DNA of 64,000 nt from Pedobacter riviphilus (GTDB lineage Bacteria > Bacteroidota > Bacteroidia > Sphingobacteriales > Sphingobacteriaceae): the NCBI RefSeq assembly GCF_014692875.1, contig NZ_CP061171.1:1984001-2048000 (forward strand), in the 5' to 3' direction. Below the pieces are notes generated by a model. That model searched no databases, had not been told where the DNA came from, and saw nothing but the letters and a program-made list of their open reading frames with translations. Below are positions 46,218 to 55,384 of this stretch, piece after piece. A program made the position numbers and the translations under genes. Position 1 is the stretch's first letter; every line of letters starts with the position of its first letter.

Positions 46218-49200
46218 ATGCCAAAAACTAACCACATATTAAAAGCCATGCAACTAAAAACCTTACCGATTTTGGTAATGGCGCTTTTGGCAACTAATTT
46301 TTCTTTTGCACAAAAGACCAAACCTGTTGAGCCACCAAAGCCGATCTTCAAAGGGAAAGATGGTAAAATGGCTTATACACCGGATGCAGATGGAAACCGG
46401 ATCCCCGATTTTTCCTATGCTGGTTACATGGCGGGAGAAAAAGCCATTCCTAATGCAACAATAAAGGTAATAGTTCCGGTTTCAAATGGCGATGCCACCT
46501 TAAGGATTCAGTCAGCAATTAATTATGTTTCGAAATTACCTCTTGGGAAAGATGGATTACGTGGCGCCGTTTTATTAGAAAAAGGAACTTACGAAGTTGC
46601 AGGAACATTAAGGTTGTCAGCTTCTGGCGTAGTACTCCGAGGAAGTGGAATGGGCGAAAACGGTACGAAGATCTTTGCAACTGGTTTAGACCGGATTGGT
46701 GTAATCAGGATTTTAGGTCAAAAAAACAGGATAGAAGAACAGGCAATTGCGGTTACTGATACTTATGTACCCGTTAATGCAAATAAAATTACACTGGTTA
46801 ATGCCAATGGATTTAAAGTAGGTGATCAGATCATCATTAACAGGCCATCCACTAAAGAATGGATCGAAACCCTCAAAACGGTTGAATTTGGTGGTGGAGA
46901 AAGTGCTTTGGGATGGAAACCAGGGACAAGAGATATTCATTGGGATAGAAAAATTATAGCCATAAATGGCAATACAATAACTTTCGATGTGCCAATTACA
47001 ACAGCTTTAGATGCTAAATATGGTGGCGCAACTGTTTCGAAATATAAATGGGATGGAAGAATTGCGCAAACAGGTATTGAAAACCTGAAAATTGAATCAG
47101 ATTATCATAAAGAAAATATTAAAGACGAATATCACCGTTGGACAGCTATCTGTTTAGAAAATGTACAAGATGCCTGGATTCGTCAGGTGGTTTTTGAGCA
47201 TTTTGCAGGCTCTGCAGTAAATGTTTTGGAAACGTCAAAAAGGATTACTGTTGAAGATTGTAAATCGTTAGCTCCAATTTCCGAAATCGGTGGTGAGCGC
47301 CGTTTTACCTTTTTGACTACTGGTCAGCAAACGCTTTTCCAAAGATTATACTCAGAATATGGTTACCATGATTTTGCTGTTGGCTTTTGCGCTCCCGGCC
47401 CCAATGTTTTTGTACAGTGTCAGTCTTATTTGCCTTTCAGTTTTAGTGGCGCAATAGATAGCTGGGCATCAGGCGTTTTATTCGATATCGTAAACATCGA
47501 CGGACAAGCTTTAAGTTATTTAAACCGCGGACAAGATGGACAAGGTGCTGGTTGGAGTGCTGCAAATAGTGTTTTTTGGCAATGTAGTGCTGCAAGGGTT
47601 GATAATTTTCAGCCACCAACAGCTCAGAACTGGGCTTTTGGAACCTGGTCTCAGTTCGCCGGAAACGGGTACTGGGATATGTCGAACGAACAGATCCAGC
47701 CGCGAAGTTTATATTATGCCCAACTAAAGGATAGATTGGGAAGTGAAGCAGATAGCAGGAATTTTGTGCTACCTGTTGAAACAGAAGCATCAAGCAGTCC
47801 GCCTGTAGATGTGGCATTAAAACTAACCAAATTGGCCTACAAACCTGCTTTAACTGTTTCAGAATATATTGATGCAGCATCTGACAGGAACAAAATCCCA
47901 ACAGATGCCGGTTCGGCAAAGAGCATTGATAAGATCGGCTTAGATCAAGTTGTTCAACCTGCTCTTGCAGGTGCGATGGGCATCAAAAATGGTTGGTTGG
48001 TTCGTGGCAGCGAAATCGTTCTCGGCGAGCGTCAGGATGTGTCCTGGTGGAACGGAAGCGCCCGTCCGTATGGATTAAAAAACACCAAGTTTCATATTAC
48101 GCGTTTCGTACCCGGACGTTCAGGTAATGGTTTAACAGATGATTTAGATTCGATCACAGATGCGATGAAAAACGGTCAGGTTAAAGTGCTCGATCATAAT
48201 TACGGCCTTTGGTACGATAGAAGAAGAGATGACCACGAGCGCATCCGCCGTATGGATGGCGAGGTTTGGGCACCTTTTTACGAATTGCCTTTTGCCCGTA
48301 GCGGACAGGATAAAGCCTGGGATGGTTTGAGCAAATATGATATTACAAAATATAACCTCTGGTACTGGGATAGGTTAAAGCAATTCGCTAATCTGGCTGA
48401 TCAGAAAGGCCTGGTTTTAATCCATGAGAACTATTTTCAACATAACATTATTGAAGCTGGGGCGCATTATGCCGATTTCCCTTGGCGTACCGCAAACAAT
48501 ATCAATAACACGGGGTTCCCCGAACCTGTGCCTTATGCTGGCGACAAACGCATTTTTATGGCCGAGCAGTTTTACGATGTCAGTAACGAGCACCGCAAGG
48601 CAATCCATAAAGCTTATATCAGAAAATGTTTAGAGAATTTTGATGGAAACACAGGCGTTATCCAATTAATCGGTGCCGAATTTACTGGTCCATTACACTT
48701 TGTTCAGTTCTGGATCGATACCATTAACGAATGGGAAAAAGAAACAGGCAAGCACCCAATTATCGGTTTAAGTGTAACCAAAGATGTGCAGGATGCCATT
48801 TTGGCTGATCCAAAGCGCGCCGGAGTGGTTGACCTGATCGACATCCGTTATTGGTATTACCAAGCCGATGGAAGCGCCTATGCACCGCAAGGTGGTTTAA
48901 GTTTAGCACCCCGTCAGCATGCACGTTTGTTAAAACCTAAAAAAACCTCTTTCGAAGAAGTTTATCATGCCGTTTCAGAATATAAAAATAAATTCCCTGA
49001 AAAAGCGGTAATTTATTCAGGAGATAGCTTTGACAGTTTCGGTTGGGCCATTCTAATTGCTGGAGGGTCGCTTTCCAATGTCGATGGAATTGATGCTTCA
49101 ATTTTAACTGCGACATCTGCGATGAAACCCTTTTTACCCACAGATAAATCTGCAAAACAATATGGTTTAGAAAACCCGGGCAAAGCTTATATTTTGTATA

Positions 49201-49379
49201 ACGCTTCTGCAAATGCCATCAATCTCGATTTGAGCAAAGTATCTGGAAAATTTAACGTAAAAGTGCTCAACTCGAAAACAGGGAAATTGCTTAAAGAAGA
49301 GAAAATTAATTCTGGCGCTATTATTAAGTTAGAGAAGGTTGGGTCAGGAGACGAAGTGCTCATCATCAATAAGATTTAA
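46218..49379 (+). CDS. Large secreted beta-helix protein with C-terminal barrel-like region (DUF6298-like)
   Basis: A 1053-residue protein; the signal peptide ends ATNFSFAQK, and an ATG at 46248 is an equally good start. About residues 85-470 form a pectate-lyase-like right-handed beta-helix (LRIQSAINYVSKLPLGKDGL, GVVLRGSGMGENGTKIFATG). About 640-960 carry an alpha/beta part with LIHENYFQHNIIEAGAHYAD, VIQLIGAEFTGPLHFVQFW and VIYSGDSFDSFGWA, which look like barrel strands with acidic residues, and a C-terminal sandwich follows. I recall this arrangement as DUF6298; the activity is unknown to me. Position next to PL1 and GH140 genes suggests a role in pectin side-chain removal. Confidence 0.65.
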   Translation: MPKTNHILKAMQLKTLPILVMALLATNFSFAQKTKPVEPPKPIFKGKDGKMAYTPDADGNRIPDFSYAGYMAGEKAIPNATIKVIVPVSNGDATLRIQSAINYVSKLPLGKDGLRGAVLLEKGTYEVAGTLRLSASGVVLRGSGMGENGTKIFATGLDRIGVIRILGQKNRIEEQAIAVTDTYVPVNANKITLVNANGFKVGDQIIINRPSTKEWIETLKTVEFGGGESALGWKPGTRDIHWDRKIIAINGNTITFDVPITTALDAKYGGATVSKYKWDGRIAQTGIENLKIESDYHKENIKDEYHRWTAICLENVQDAWIRQVVFEHFAGSAVNVLETSKRITVEDCKSLAPISEIGGERRFTFLTTGQQTLFQRLYSEYGYHDFAVGFCAPGPNVFVQCQSYLPFSFSGAIDSWASGVLFDIVNIDGQALSYLNRGQDGQGAGWSAANSVFWQCSAARVDNFQPPTAQNWAFGTWSQFAGNGYWDMSNEQIQPRSLYYAQLKDRLGSEADSRNFVLPVETEASSSPPVDVALKLTKLAYKPALTVSEYIDAASDRNKIPTDAGSAKSIDKIGLDQVVQPALAGAMGIKNGWLVRGSEIVLGERQDVSWWNGSARPYGLKNTKFHITRFVPGRSGNGLTDDLDSITDAMKNGQVKVLDHNYGLWYDRRRDDHERIRRMDGEVWAPFYELPFARSGQDKAWDGLSKYDITKYNLWYWDRLKQFANLADQKGLVLIHENYFQHNIIEAGAHYADFPWRTANNINNTGFPEPVPYAGDKRIFMAEQFYDVSNEHRKAIHKAYIRKCLENFDGNTGVIQLIGAEFTGPLHFVQFWIDTINEWEKETGKHPIIGLSVTKDVQDAILADPKRAGVVDLIDIRYWYYQADGSAYAPQGGLSLAPRQHARLLKPKKTSFEEVYHAVSEYKNKFPEKAVIYSGDSFDSFGWAILIAGGSLSNVDGIDASILTATSAMKPFLPTDKSAKQYGLENPGKAYILYNASANAINLDLSKVSGKFNVKVLNSKTGKLLKEEKINSGAIIKLEKVGSGDEVLIINKI

Positions 49380-49380
49380 C

Positions 49381-50781
49381 ATGAACATTAAAACTAAAAT
49401 ATTTCTGCTTGTTGTGGTTTCTTGCTTAGCCTTTGGCTGTAAGAAAAAACCGCATTTTGGTGATAAAAGTCTCCTGGTTTCAGAGAATGGAAGATATTTA
49501 ACCACCGGTGATGGTAAACCATTTTTCTGGCTCGGCGATACAGGCTGGTTGTTATTTGGTAGACTGACCAGAGAAGAGGCAAATACTTACCTCGAAGACC
49601 GTAAACAGAAAGGCTTTAATGTAATCCAGGTGATGCTGTTACATGATGTTCCATCGAGAAATGTATACCTCGATTCCTCAGTTGTACATGCAGATGTATC
49701 AAAGCCGATGCTTACACCTGGCAATAACCCAAAAGATTCTTTGGCTTATGATTATTGGGACCATGTAGATTACATTATCGATAAAGCCGCCGAAAAAGGT
49801 CTCTATATGGCATTAGTACCTGTTTGGGGTACTAATATTAAAGCTGGAAAAGTTAAAAAGGAGCAAGCAAAAGCTTATTCTGAGTTTTTGGCGAAACGTT
49901 ATACAGAGAAATGGAATATAATCTGGCTCAATGGTGGTGATATTAAAGGCAGCGATAAAAAAGAAGTTTGGAATACCATTGGCGAAACCTTAAGGGCTAA
50001 TGATCCCAATCATCTTATTACTTTCCACCCAAGAGGAAGAACAGCTTCATCGCAATGGTTCCAAAAAGCCAAATGGTGCGATTTTGATATGGTTCAATCT
50101 GGTCATCGCCGTTATGATCAGGATACTTCTAAAAATGAAAAACTGCATTATGGCGAGGATAACTGGAAATATATCGAAGCTGATTATAAATTAAGACCTA
50201 CCAAACCAACCATTGATGGGGAACCATCTTATGAAGATATTCCACAAGGTCTGCATGATACTACTCAACCACGCTGGACAGACAGTGATGTGAGGAGATA
50301 TGGTTACTGGTCGGTTTTTGCAGGTGCTTTTGGCTACACCTATGGTCATAATTCGGTGATGCAGATGTATAAAAAAACAGATTTAAAACCTGCTTATGGT
50401 CCGAAAGACCAGTGGATCACTGCAATTAATGCCCCAGGCGCTAAACAGATGCAATATTTAAAAGATTTAATGCTTTCTCATTCTTATTTCAATCGTGTAC
50501 CCGACCAAACTTTGGTTGTAGGTAAAAACGGCGAAAAGTATGATCGGATTCTTGCAACACGGGGTGAAGACTTTGCGCTGCTTTACACTTATACAGGACG
50601 TAATTTCAGTGTGCAGCTAGGTAAAATAGATGGTGATGAAATAAAAGCATCATGGTTTGATCCAAGAACGGGAAAAGTTACCCCAATTGGAGAATTTGAA
50701 AATAAAGGAATAAAAGAGTTTAACCCACCAGGCGAGCCTGCAAATGGTAATGATTGGGTGTTGGTATTGGAAGAGATATAA
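49381..50781 (+). CDS. GH140-like lipoprotein (DUF4038, apiosidase type)
   Basis: A 466-residue lipoprotein (MNIKTKIFLLVVVSCLAFGC); the ATG at 49381 is chosen for this leader. The barrel begins LTTGDGKPFFWLGDTGWLLF and carries EANTYLEDRKQKGFNVIQVM, WNIIWLNGGDI and PTIDGEPSYEDIP (candidate catalytic Glu), followed by a C-terminal collagen-binding-like sandwich (KASWFDPRTGKVTPIGEF). GH140 enzymes release apiose-linked side chains of rhamnogalacturonan-II. Other DUF4038 proteins act on other beta-glycosides, so the apiosidase call is by family only. It starts 1 bp after the preceding stop. Confidence 0.8.
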   Translation: MNIKTKIFLLVVVSCLAFGCKKKPHFGDKSLLVSENGRYLTTGDGKPFFWLGDTGWLLFGRLTREEANTYLEDRKQKGFNVIQVMLLHDVPSRNVYLDSSVVHADVSKPMLTPGNNPKDSLAYDYWDHVDYIIDKAAEKGLYMALVPVWGTNIKAGKVKKEQAKAYSEFLAKRYTEKWNIIWLNGGDIKGSDKKEVWNTIGETLRANDPNHLITFHPRGRTASSQWFQKAKWCDFDMVQSGHRRYDQDTSKNEKLHYGEDNWKYIEADYKLRPTKPTIDGEPSYEDIPQGLHDTTQPRWTDSDVRRYGYWSVFAGAFGYTYGHNSVMQMYKKTDLKPAYGPKDQWITAINAPGAKQMQYLKDLMLSHSYFNRVPDQTLVVGKNGEKYDRILATRGEDFALLYTYTGRNFSVQLGKIDGDEIKASWFDPRTGKVTPIGEFENKGIKEFNPPGEPANGNDWVLVLEEI

Positions 50782-50791
50782 ATAGGTAAAT

Positions 50792-50957
50792 CGTCATTCC
50801 CAACTTGATTGGGAATCGTAATGCTTTGGCTATTGTTTGTGTATTAAGATTCCCGCCTGTGCGGGAATGACGACTGTGAGAAACGTCATTTCGACTGAAG
50901 CGCAGCGAAATGGAGAAATCTATCGCGATCGTCATCCTGAATTTATTTCAGGATCTT
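50792..50957. repeat. Cluster of three dispersed repeat elements
   Basis: 50792-50872 is a CGTCATTCCC..GGGAATC element with its inverted partner (GATTCCCGCC..GGGAATGACG). 50884-50920 is a CGTCATTTCGACTGAAGCGC element. 50926-50957 is a CGTCATCCTGAA..TTCAGGATC element. They fill the gap between GH140 and GH43. Confidence 0.75.
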
Positions 50958-50983
50958 ATTTAGAAAATAATTAAAGAAAAACA

Positions 50984-51909
50984 GTGTTTAAACCCAATTC
51001 TATATCAGTATTTCGCTTAGCTATTATTGGCCTGCTTTTGTGCGGATTAAGTTCCTGTTCAAAACAAGCCTATTTGTTTACCTCCTTCCATGAGCCGGCT
51101 AACGAAGGTTTGAGACTTTTGTACAGTTATGATGCTTATCACTGGACAGATTTGAATAAAACTTTTTTAAAACCAGCAGTTGGAACACAGAAAGTTTTAC
51201 GCGATCCATCAATTGTTCAAGGTCCGGATGGAACCTTTCATTTAGTATGGACCTGCAGTTGGAAGGGGATAGAGGTTTCGGTTACGCAAGTTCTAAAGAC
51301 CTGATCAACTGGAGTGAGCAAAAGTTCCTTCCGGTAATGGAAAGTGAGCCAAAAACGGTAAATGTGTGGGCACCTGAAATCTTTTATGATAACGAGAAAA
51401 AAGAATATGTAATCATCTGGGCTTCAACCATACCGTTCCGCTTTGCTAAAGGAGTAGAGGAAGAAGAAAATAATCACCGGATGTATAGTATTACAACCAA
51501 AGATTTTGAGACTTTCTCGAAGCCTAAGCTATTTCTCGATCCTGGTTTTAGTGTAATCGATGCAGTTATTGTGAAACGGGCAAACAAAGATTATGTGCTG
51601 GTTTTAAAAGATAATACCCGCCCGAATAGGAATTTAAAAGTTGCTTTTGCAAAGGATGCTTTAGGTCCTTATGAAAATGTTTCGGAGACTTTTAGTCCGA
51701 AATTAACGGAGGGACCAACTGTGGTAAAAGTAAAAAATGACTGGCTGATTTATTTCGATGCCTACGGCCAAAAGATTTATTCAGCCTACAAAACAGCCGA
51801 TTTTAAGACTTTTAAGGATGTAACTGCTAAGGTCTCCATCCCTGAAGGGCATAAACACGGAACAACTATAAAAGTGAAAAGAAGAGTGATTGAGAATTTA
51901 TTGAAATAA
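50984..51909 (+). CDS. GH43-like five-bladed propeller lipoprotein, reading frame broken
   Basis: It uses a GTG start (50984); the leader LLLCGLSSCSKQAYLF carries a lipobox. The first frame ends at 51304, the second runs to 51909. One extra G in the G4 run at 51265-51268 gives WKGDRGFGYASSKDLINWSE and a protein of about 308 residues. GH43-type features are VLRDPSIVQGPDG (base Asp), VWAPEIFYD and LTEGPTVVKVKNDW (acid Glu), with NVWAP/VIDAV blade motifs. Alpha-L-arabinofuranosidase or a related exo-activity is likely. Repeat clusters lie on both sides. Confidence 0.78.
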
Positions 51910-51918
51910 TAAATGAGT

Positions 51919-51988
51919 CGTCATTGAGAACTGAAGCAAGGGAACAAGCGAGAGCGTTCCGATCAAGAATCGGAAACGCGCAATGACG
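51919..51988. repeat. Dispersed CGTCATTGAGAA element
   Basis: CGTCATTG at the left and CAATGACG at the right (51981-51988), with an inner CCGATCAAGAATCGG hairpin. It lies between the GH43 and the propeller gene. Confidence 0.65.
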
Positions 51989-52004
51989 TACTGAATTGAA
52001 TAAC

Positions 52005-53837
52005 ATGAAAACATTTAAAATACTTTGTTTAAGCCTAACTCTAGCACTTGCAGCACAAAGCTCGCAAGCGCAGGATACGGTGCGTTATATAGGTAAAACC
52101 TTGGTTAACGCAGATTATCATCATGGCCAACTTTCGCCAGTGATGGGCGTACACAGTATTCAAACTTTCCGTGCCAACAGAGAACATCCTGAACTGGCCG
52201 AAAACTTCGGCTGGACTTACAACCATGCGCCAATGTTGGCTTATTGGAACAATAAATTTTATATCGAATATTTAAGCGATAAAATTGGTGAAAGTATCCC
52301 GCCAGGGCAAACTTTGGTACAATCTTCGAAAGATGGTTACACCTGGACCAAACCAGAAGTGGTATTTCCAATCTACCGGATTCCTGATGGAACCACAAAA
52401 GAGGGTAGAATCGATGTTGCCAAAGATTTAGATGCGGTGATGCACCAACGCATGGGCTTTTATGTTTCCACTAATAATGTATTCCTGGTTTTGGGTTTTT
52501 ATGCCATCAGTTTTGACGCGAAAGACGACCCGAACGATGGTCACGGAATTGGCAGGGCAGTTAGAGAAATTCAGCAAGATGGAAAATACGGCCCAATTTA
52601 TTTCATCCATTACAATCCAGGTTACTCGGAGAAAAACACCAAATATCCGTTATACACCAGAAGCAAAAGTAAAGCTTTTATTGAAGCCTGTAATGAATTG
52701 TTGTCAAATAAGTTGATGACGCAACAATGGAATGAAGAGGCAGATAGAAAAGATCCTTTAATTACTTTGCAAAAACAGTATAAAGCATTCAGTTATTATC
52801 ACTTGCCTGATGGAAGAGTGGTGGGTTTATGGAAAAATGCCTTAACAGCAATTAGCAATGATAATGGTAAAAGTTGGCCTGAAAACGCGTCGCGTGCACC
52901 GGGCTTTGTAAACAGCAATGCCAAAATATGGGGTCAAAAAACTGCTGATGGTAACTACGCGACGGTTTATAATCCTTCAGAGTATAGGTGGCCTTTAGCC
53001 ATTTCAACAAGTAAAAACGGACTAGATTATACCAACCTTTTACTTGTAAATGGTGAAATTACGCCAATGCGTTACGGAGGCAATTACAAATCTTACGGTC
53101 CGCAGTATGTTCGTGGTATTGAAGAAGGAAACGGAAAACCTGCCGATGGGAAGTTATGGGTAACGTACAGCATGAATAAAGAAGATATCTGGGTTTCTTC
53201 GGTTCCGGTACCCGTTAATGATAAAGCAACCCAACATGTGAATGATGATTTTGGCAAAATGCCGACTGATAAGGCGCTCGAAATGTGGAATATCTATAGT
53301 CCGCTTTGGGCACCTGTAAAGGTTGATAACGGTACTTTGGTTTTAAAAGATAAAGATCCGTTCGACTATGCAAAAGCCGAAAGACTGTTTCCTGCATCCA
53401 GAAAAATTGTTGCTTCGTTTTCGGTTATGCCAAAGCAAAATGATTTTGGTTTGTTGGAAATCGAATTGCAGGATACGAAAGGAATGGCAACTGTACGCCT
53501 GACTTTTGATACTGCAGGAACTTTAAGCGCAAAAGCTGGTGCACGGTATAAAAACTTCATGAAATATGAAGCAGGGAAAAGTTATGATATCAAACTAAAA
53601 TTAGATGCATTTACCCGATTTTACACCATCACTGTCAATGGAAAAGATGCATTAACAAGTTTGGCTTTTCAACCAGTTGCCGATGTTTCCAGAATTGTTT
53701 TCCGCACCGGCGATGTTCGTCGTTTTCCTGATGTAGATACACCTGCCGATCAAACCTATGATTTAAAAAATGCTGGAGAATCAGAGAAAAAGGAAGCTGT
53801 TTATTCGATTAAATACTTAAAAACGGAGGGATTTTGA
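52005..53837 (+). CDS. Secreted beta-propeller enzyme with C-terminal LamG-like domain
   Basis: A 610-residue protein; the ATG at 52005 gives a signal peptide ending SSQAQDTV. Residues about 30-400 have propeller-like repeats (TLVQSSKDGYTWTKPEVVF, LTAISNDNGKSWPENASRAP, ISTSKNGLDYTNLLLVNGEI) as in sialidase-fold proteins, but without the classic RIP motif. About 430-600 is a concanavalin-type sandwich (KIVASFSVMPKQNDFGLLEI). Several rhamnosyl-glucuronate lyase and hydrolase families share this fold, but I cannot place this protein in one. The stop overlaps the next frame's TTG by 4 bp. Confidence 0.65.
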   Translation: MKTFKILCLSLTLALAAQSSQAQDTVRYIGKTLVNADYHHGQLSPVMGVHSIQTFRANREHPELAENFGWTYNHAPMLAYWNNKFYIEYLSDKIGESIPPGQTLVQSSKDGYTWTKPEVVFPIYRIPDGTTKEGRIDVAKDLDAVMHQRMGFYVSTNNVFLVLGFYAISFDAKDDPNDGHGIGRAVREIQQDGKYGPIYFIHYNPGYSEKNTKYPLYTRSKSKAFIEACNELLSNKLMTQQWNEEADRKDPLITLQKQYKAFSYYHLPDGRVVGLWKNALTAISNDNGKSWPENASRAPGFVNSNAKIWGQKTADGNYATVYNPSEYRWPLAISTSKNGLDYTNLLLVNGEITPMRYGGNYKSYGPQYVRGIEEGNGKPADGKLWVTYSMNKEDIWVSSVPVPVNDKATQHVNDDFGKMPTDKALEMWNIYSPLWAPVKVDNGTLVLKDKDPFDYAKAERLFPASRKIVASFSVMPKQNDFGLLEIELQDTKGMATVRLTFDTAGTLSAKAGARYKNFMKYEAGKSYDIKLKLDAFTRFYTITVNGKDALTSLAFQPVADVSRIVFRTGDVRRFPDVDTPADQTYDLKNAGESEKKEAVYSIKYLKTEGF

Positions 53838-55384
53838 TACAGTTGGCAGTTTTCAGTTTGAAGTTTTCAGTTTTTTCCTCGTTACGTTCTAAAGCGTTCG
53901 TCATTCCGACCGCCTCATCGTCATTGCGAGTGCCTGCTCCGATTTCTCGGAGAGGCACGACGTGGCAATCTTTCTTACTCGTAGCCATTCTTACTTTATT
54001 CTCCTTCTCCGCCAACGCAAAAATCCTTTTGCCTCAGATCTTATCGAGCAATATGGTTTTACAACGTGATAAACCCATTAATATCTGGGGTTTTGCAACT
54101 CCGGATGAAAAAGTCGAAGTCACTTTTGCTGGACAAAAAAAACAGACGATAACCGATAAAAATGGAAACTGGCTTATTGTTTTAGCTCCACTCAAAACAT
54201 CTTCGAAATCTCAAACAATGACTATCAGCGGTTCAAATAAGATCGAACTTACCAATATCCTGGTAGGCGAGGTTTGGGTGTGTTCAGGTCAATCCAATAT
54301 GGAATATGCGATGCGCAAACTGGCTAAAATCCCCAAGCCGAAAAATGAGCACTTTGGTTTTCCATCTGATGAAGTAGCCAAAGCACACAATAATCAGATC
54401 AGGATTTTCCTGGTTAACCGTAAAACATTAAACAAACCCGATTCGATCCACAAAAGCTGGTCGGTAGCCCAAGATTCGGCATTACGTGCTTTTTCTGCTG
54501 TTGGTTATTTCTTTGCGAAAGAAATTCAGGAAAAATTAGGTATTCCTGTAGGCATGATCTCTTCGGCGATTCCAGGCAGCGCCATTGAACCGTGGATTTC
54601 AGAAAATGCATTTGCGCAGGAAGATTACTTCAAAAACCAAAAAGTAAATAATGATCCGGGTAAATTTTATCCGACCATGATCGAACCTTTAACACCATTT
54701 AAAATCCGCGGATTTCTTTGGTATCAAGGTGAAACCAATTGTTTTCTGAACGAGAAAATCAGCTATGCCTATAAAATGAAAGTATTGATCAATAGTTGGA
54801 GAAAAGCCTGGAAAGAAAAAGATCTGCCGTTTTATTATGTTCAGATTGCGCCTTTCAATTATTCTAAAACCAAAGGCAAAGTGCCTGTTGATGAAAATAC
54901 CGAACCCGAATTTTGGGAAGCACAAACACTGTTGCTGCGCTTGCAAAACACAGGAATGATCTCTACAAACGATTTAACCGATTCGAACGAAGATCTGCAT
55001 CCAACATACAAGTGGGAAGTAGGTAGAAGATTATCGCTTTTGGCGCTAGCAAAAACATACAACAAAGATATACCTTTTTCTGGGCCGATTTACCAGTCTG
55101 TATCCTTTAAAAACGGAAAAGCATTGCTGCATTTTACATACCTGGAATTAAACAATAAACCTATTTTAGGATTTGCAATCGCGGGGAAAGACGGTAAATT
55201 CGTAAATGCTGAAGCTATCGTAAAAGACGATAAAGTGGTGGTTTCTTCAAAAGAAATTGTCGAACCAACTGCGGTTCGTTATAACTGGACAGAAAATCCA
55301 ATAGGAAATTTTAACTGTTACGGTTTGCCAGCATTGCCTTTCAGAACAGACAATCCATTAATTAAATTATTTAAAACCAATTAA
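53834..55384 (+). CDS. SGNH acetylesterase (sialate O-acetylesterase family)
   Basis: A secreted esterase frame with no ATG before the signal peptide. Candidates are TTG at 53834 (4-bp overlap with the preceding stop) or GTG at 53930, giving MPAPISRRGTTWQSFLLVAI. The mature part starts KILLPQILSSNMVLQRDKPI, an N-terminal beta-sandwich. SGNH blocks are VCSGQSNMEYAM (Ser about 154 from 53834), GFLWYQGETN (about 295) and NEDLHPTYKWE (Asp/His about 386-389). It removes O-acetyl groups from glycans; acetylated pectin or its side chains is the likely target. Its 5' end is made of repeat sequence. Confidence 0.88.
   Translation: MIQLAVFSLKFSVFSSLRSKAFVIPTASSSLRVPAPISRRGTTWQSFLLVAILTLFSFSANAKILLPQILSSNMVLQRDKPINIWGFATPDEKVEVTFAGQKKQTITDKNGNWLIVLAPLKTSSKSQTMTISGSNKIELTNILVGEVWVCSGQSNMEYAMRKLAKIPKPKNEHFGFPSDEVAKAHNNQIRIFLVNRKTLNKPDSIHKSWSVAQDSALRAFSAVGYFFAKEIQEKLGIPVGMISSAIPGSAIEPWISENAFAQEDYFKNQKVNNDPGKFYPTMIEPLTPFKIRGFLWYQGETNCFLNEKISYAYKMKVLINSWRKAWKEKDLPFYYVQIAPFNYSKTKGKVPVDENTEPEFWEAQTLLLRLQNTGMISTNDLTDSNEDLHPTYKWEVGRRLSLLALAKTYNKDIPFSGPIYQSVSFKNGKALLHFTYLELNNKPILGFAIAGKDGKFVNAEAIVKDDKVVVSSKEIVEPTAVRYNWTENPIGNFNCYGLPALPFRTDNPLIKLFKTN
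53899..53970. repeat. Dispersed CGTCATTGCGAG element at the 5' end of the esterase gene
   Basis: Starts of two elements (53899 and 53919), then an inner CTCCGA/TCGGAG hairpin at 53937-53952, then GGCACGACGTGGCAATC. It is translated in frame ahead of the esterase signal peptide. 53839-53877, just upstream, is a CAGTTGGCAGTTTTCAG-type short repeat also seen near 61802. Confidence 0.7.

Noticed and set aside
47443..47919. 158-codon open frame on the minus strand inside the beta-helix gene
   Set aside because: It is a shadow of the well-supported plus-strand gene; composition is odd (rich in His, Gln, Arg) and there is no family match.
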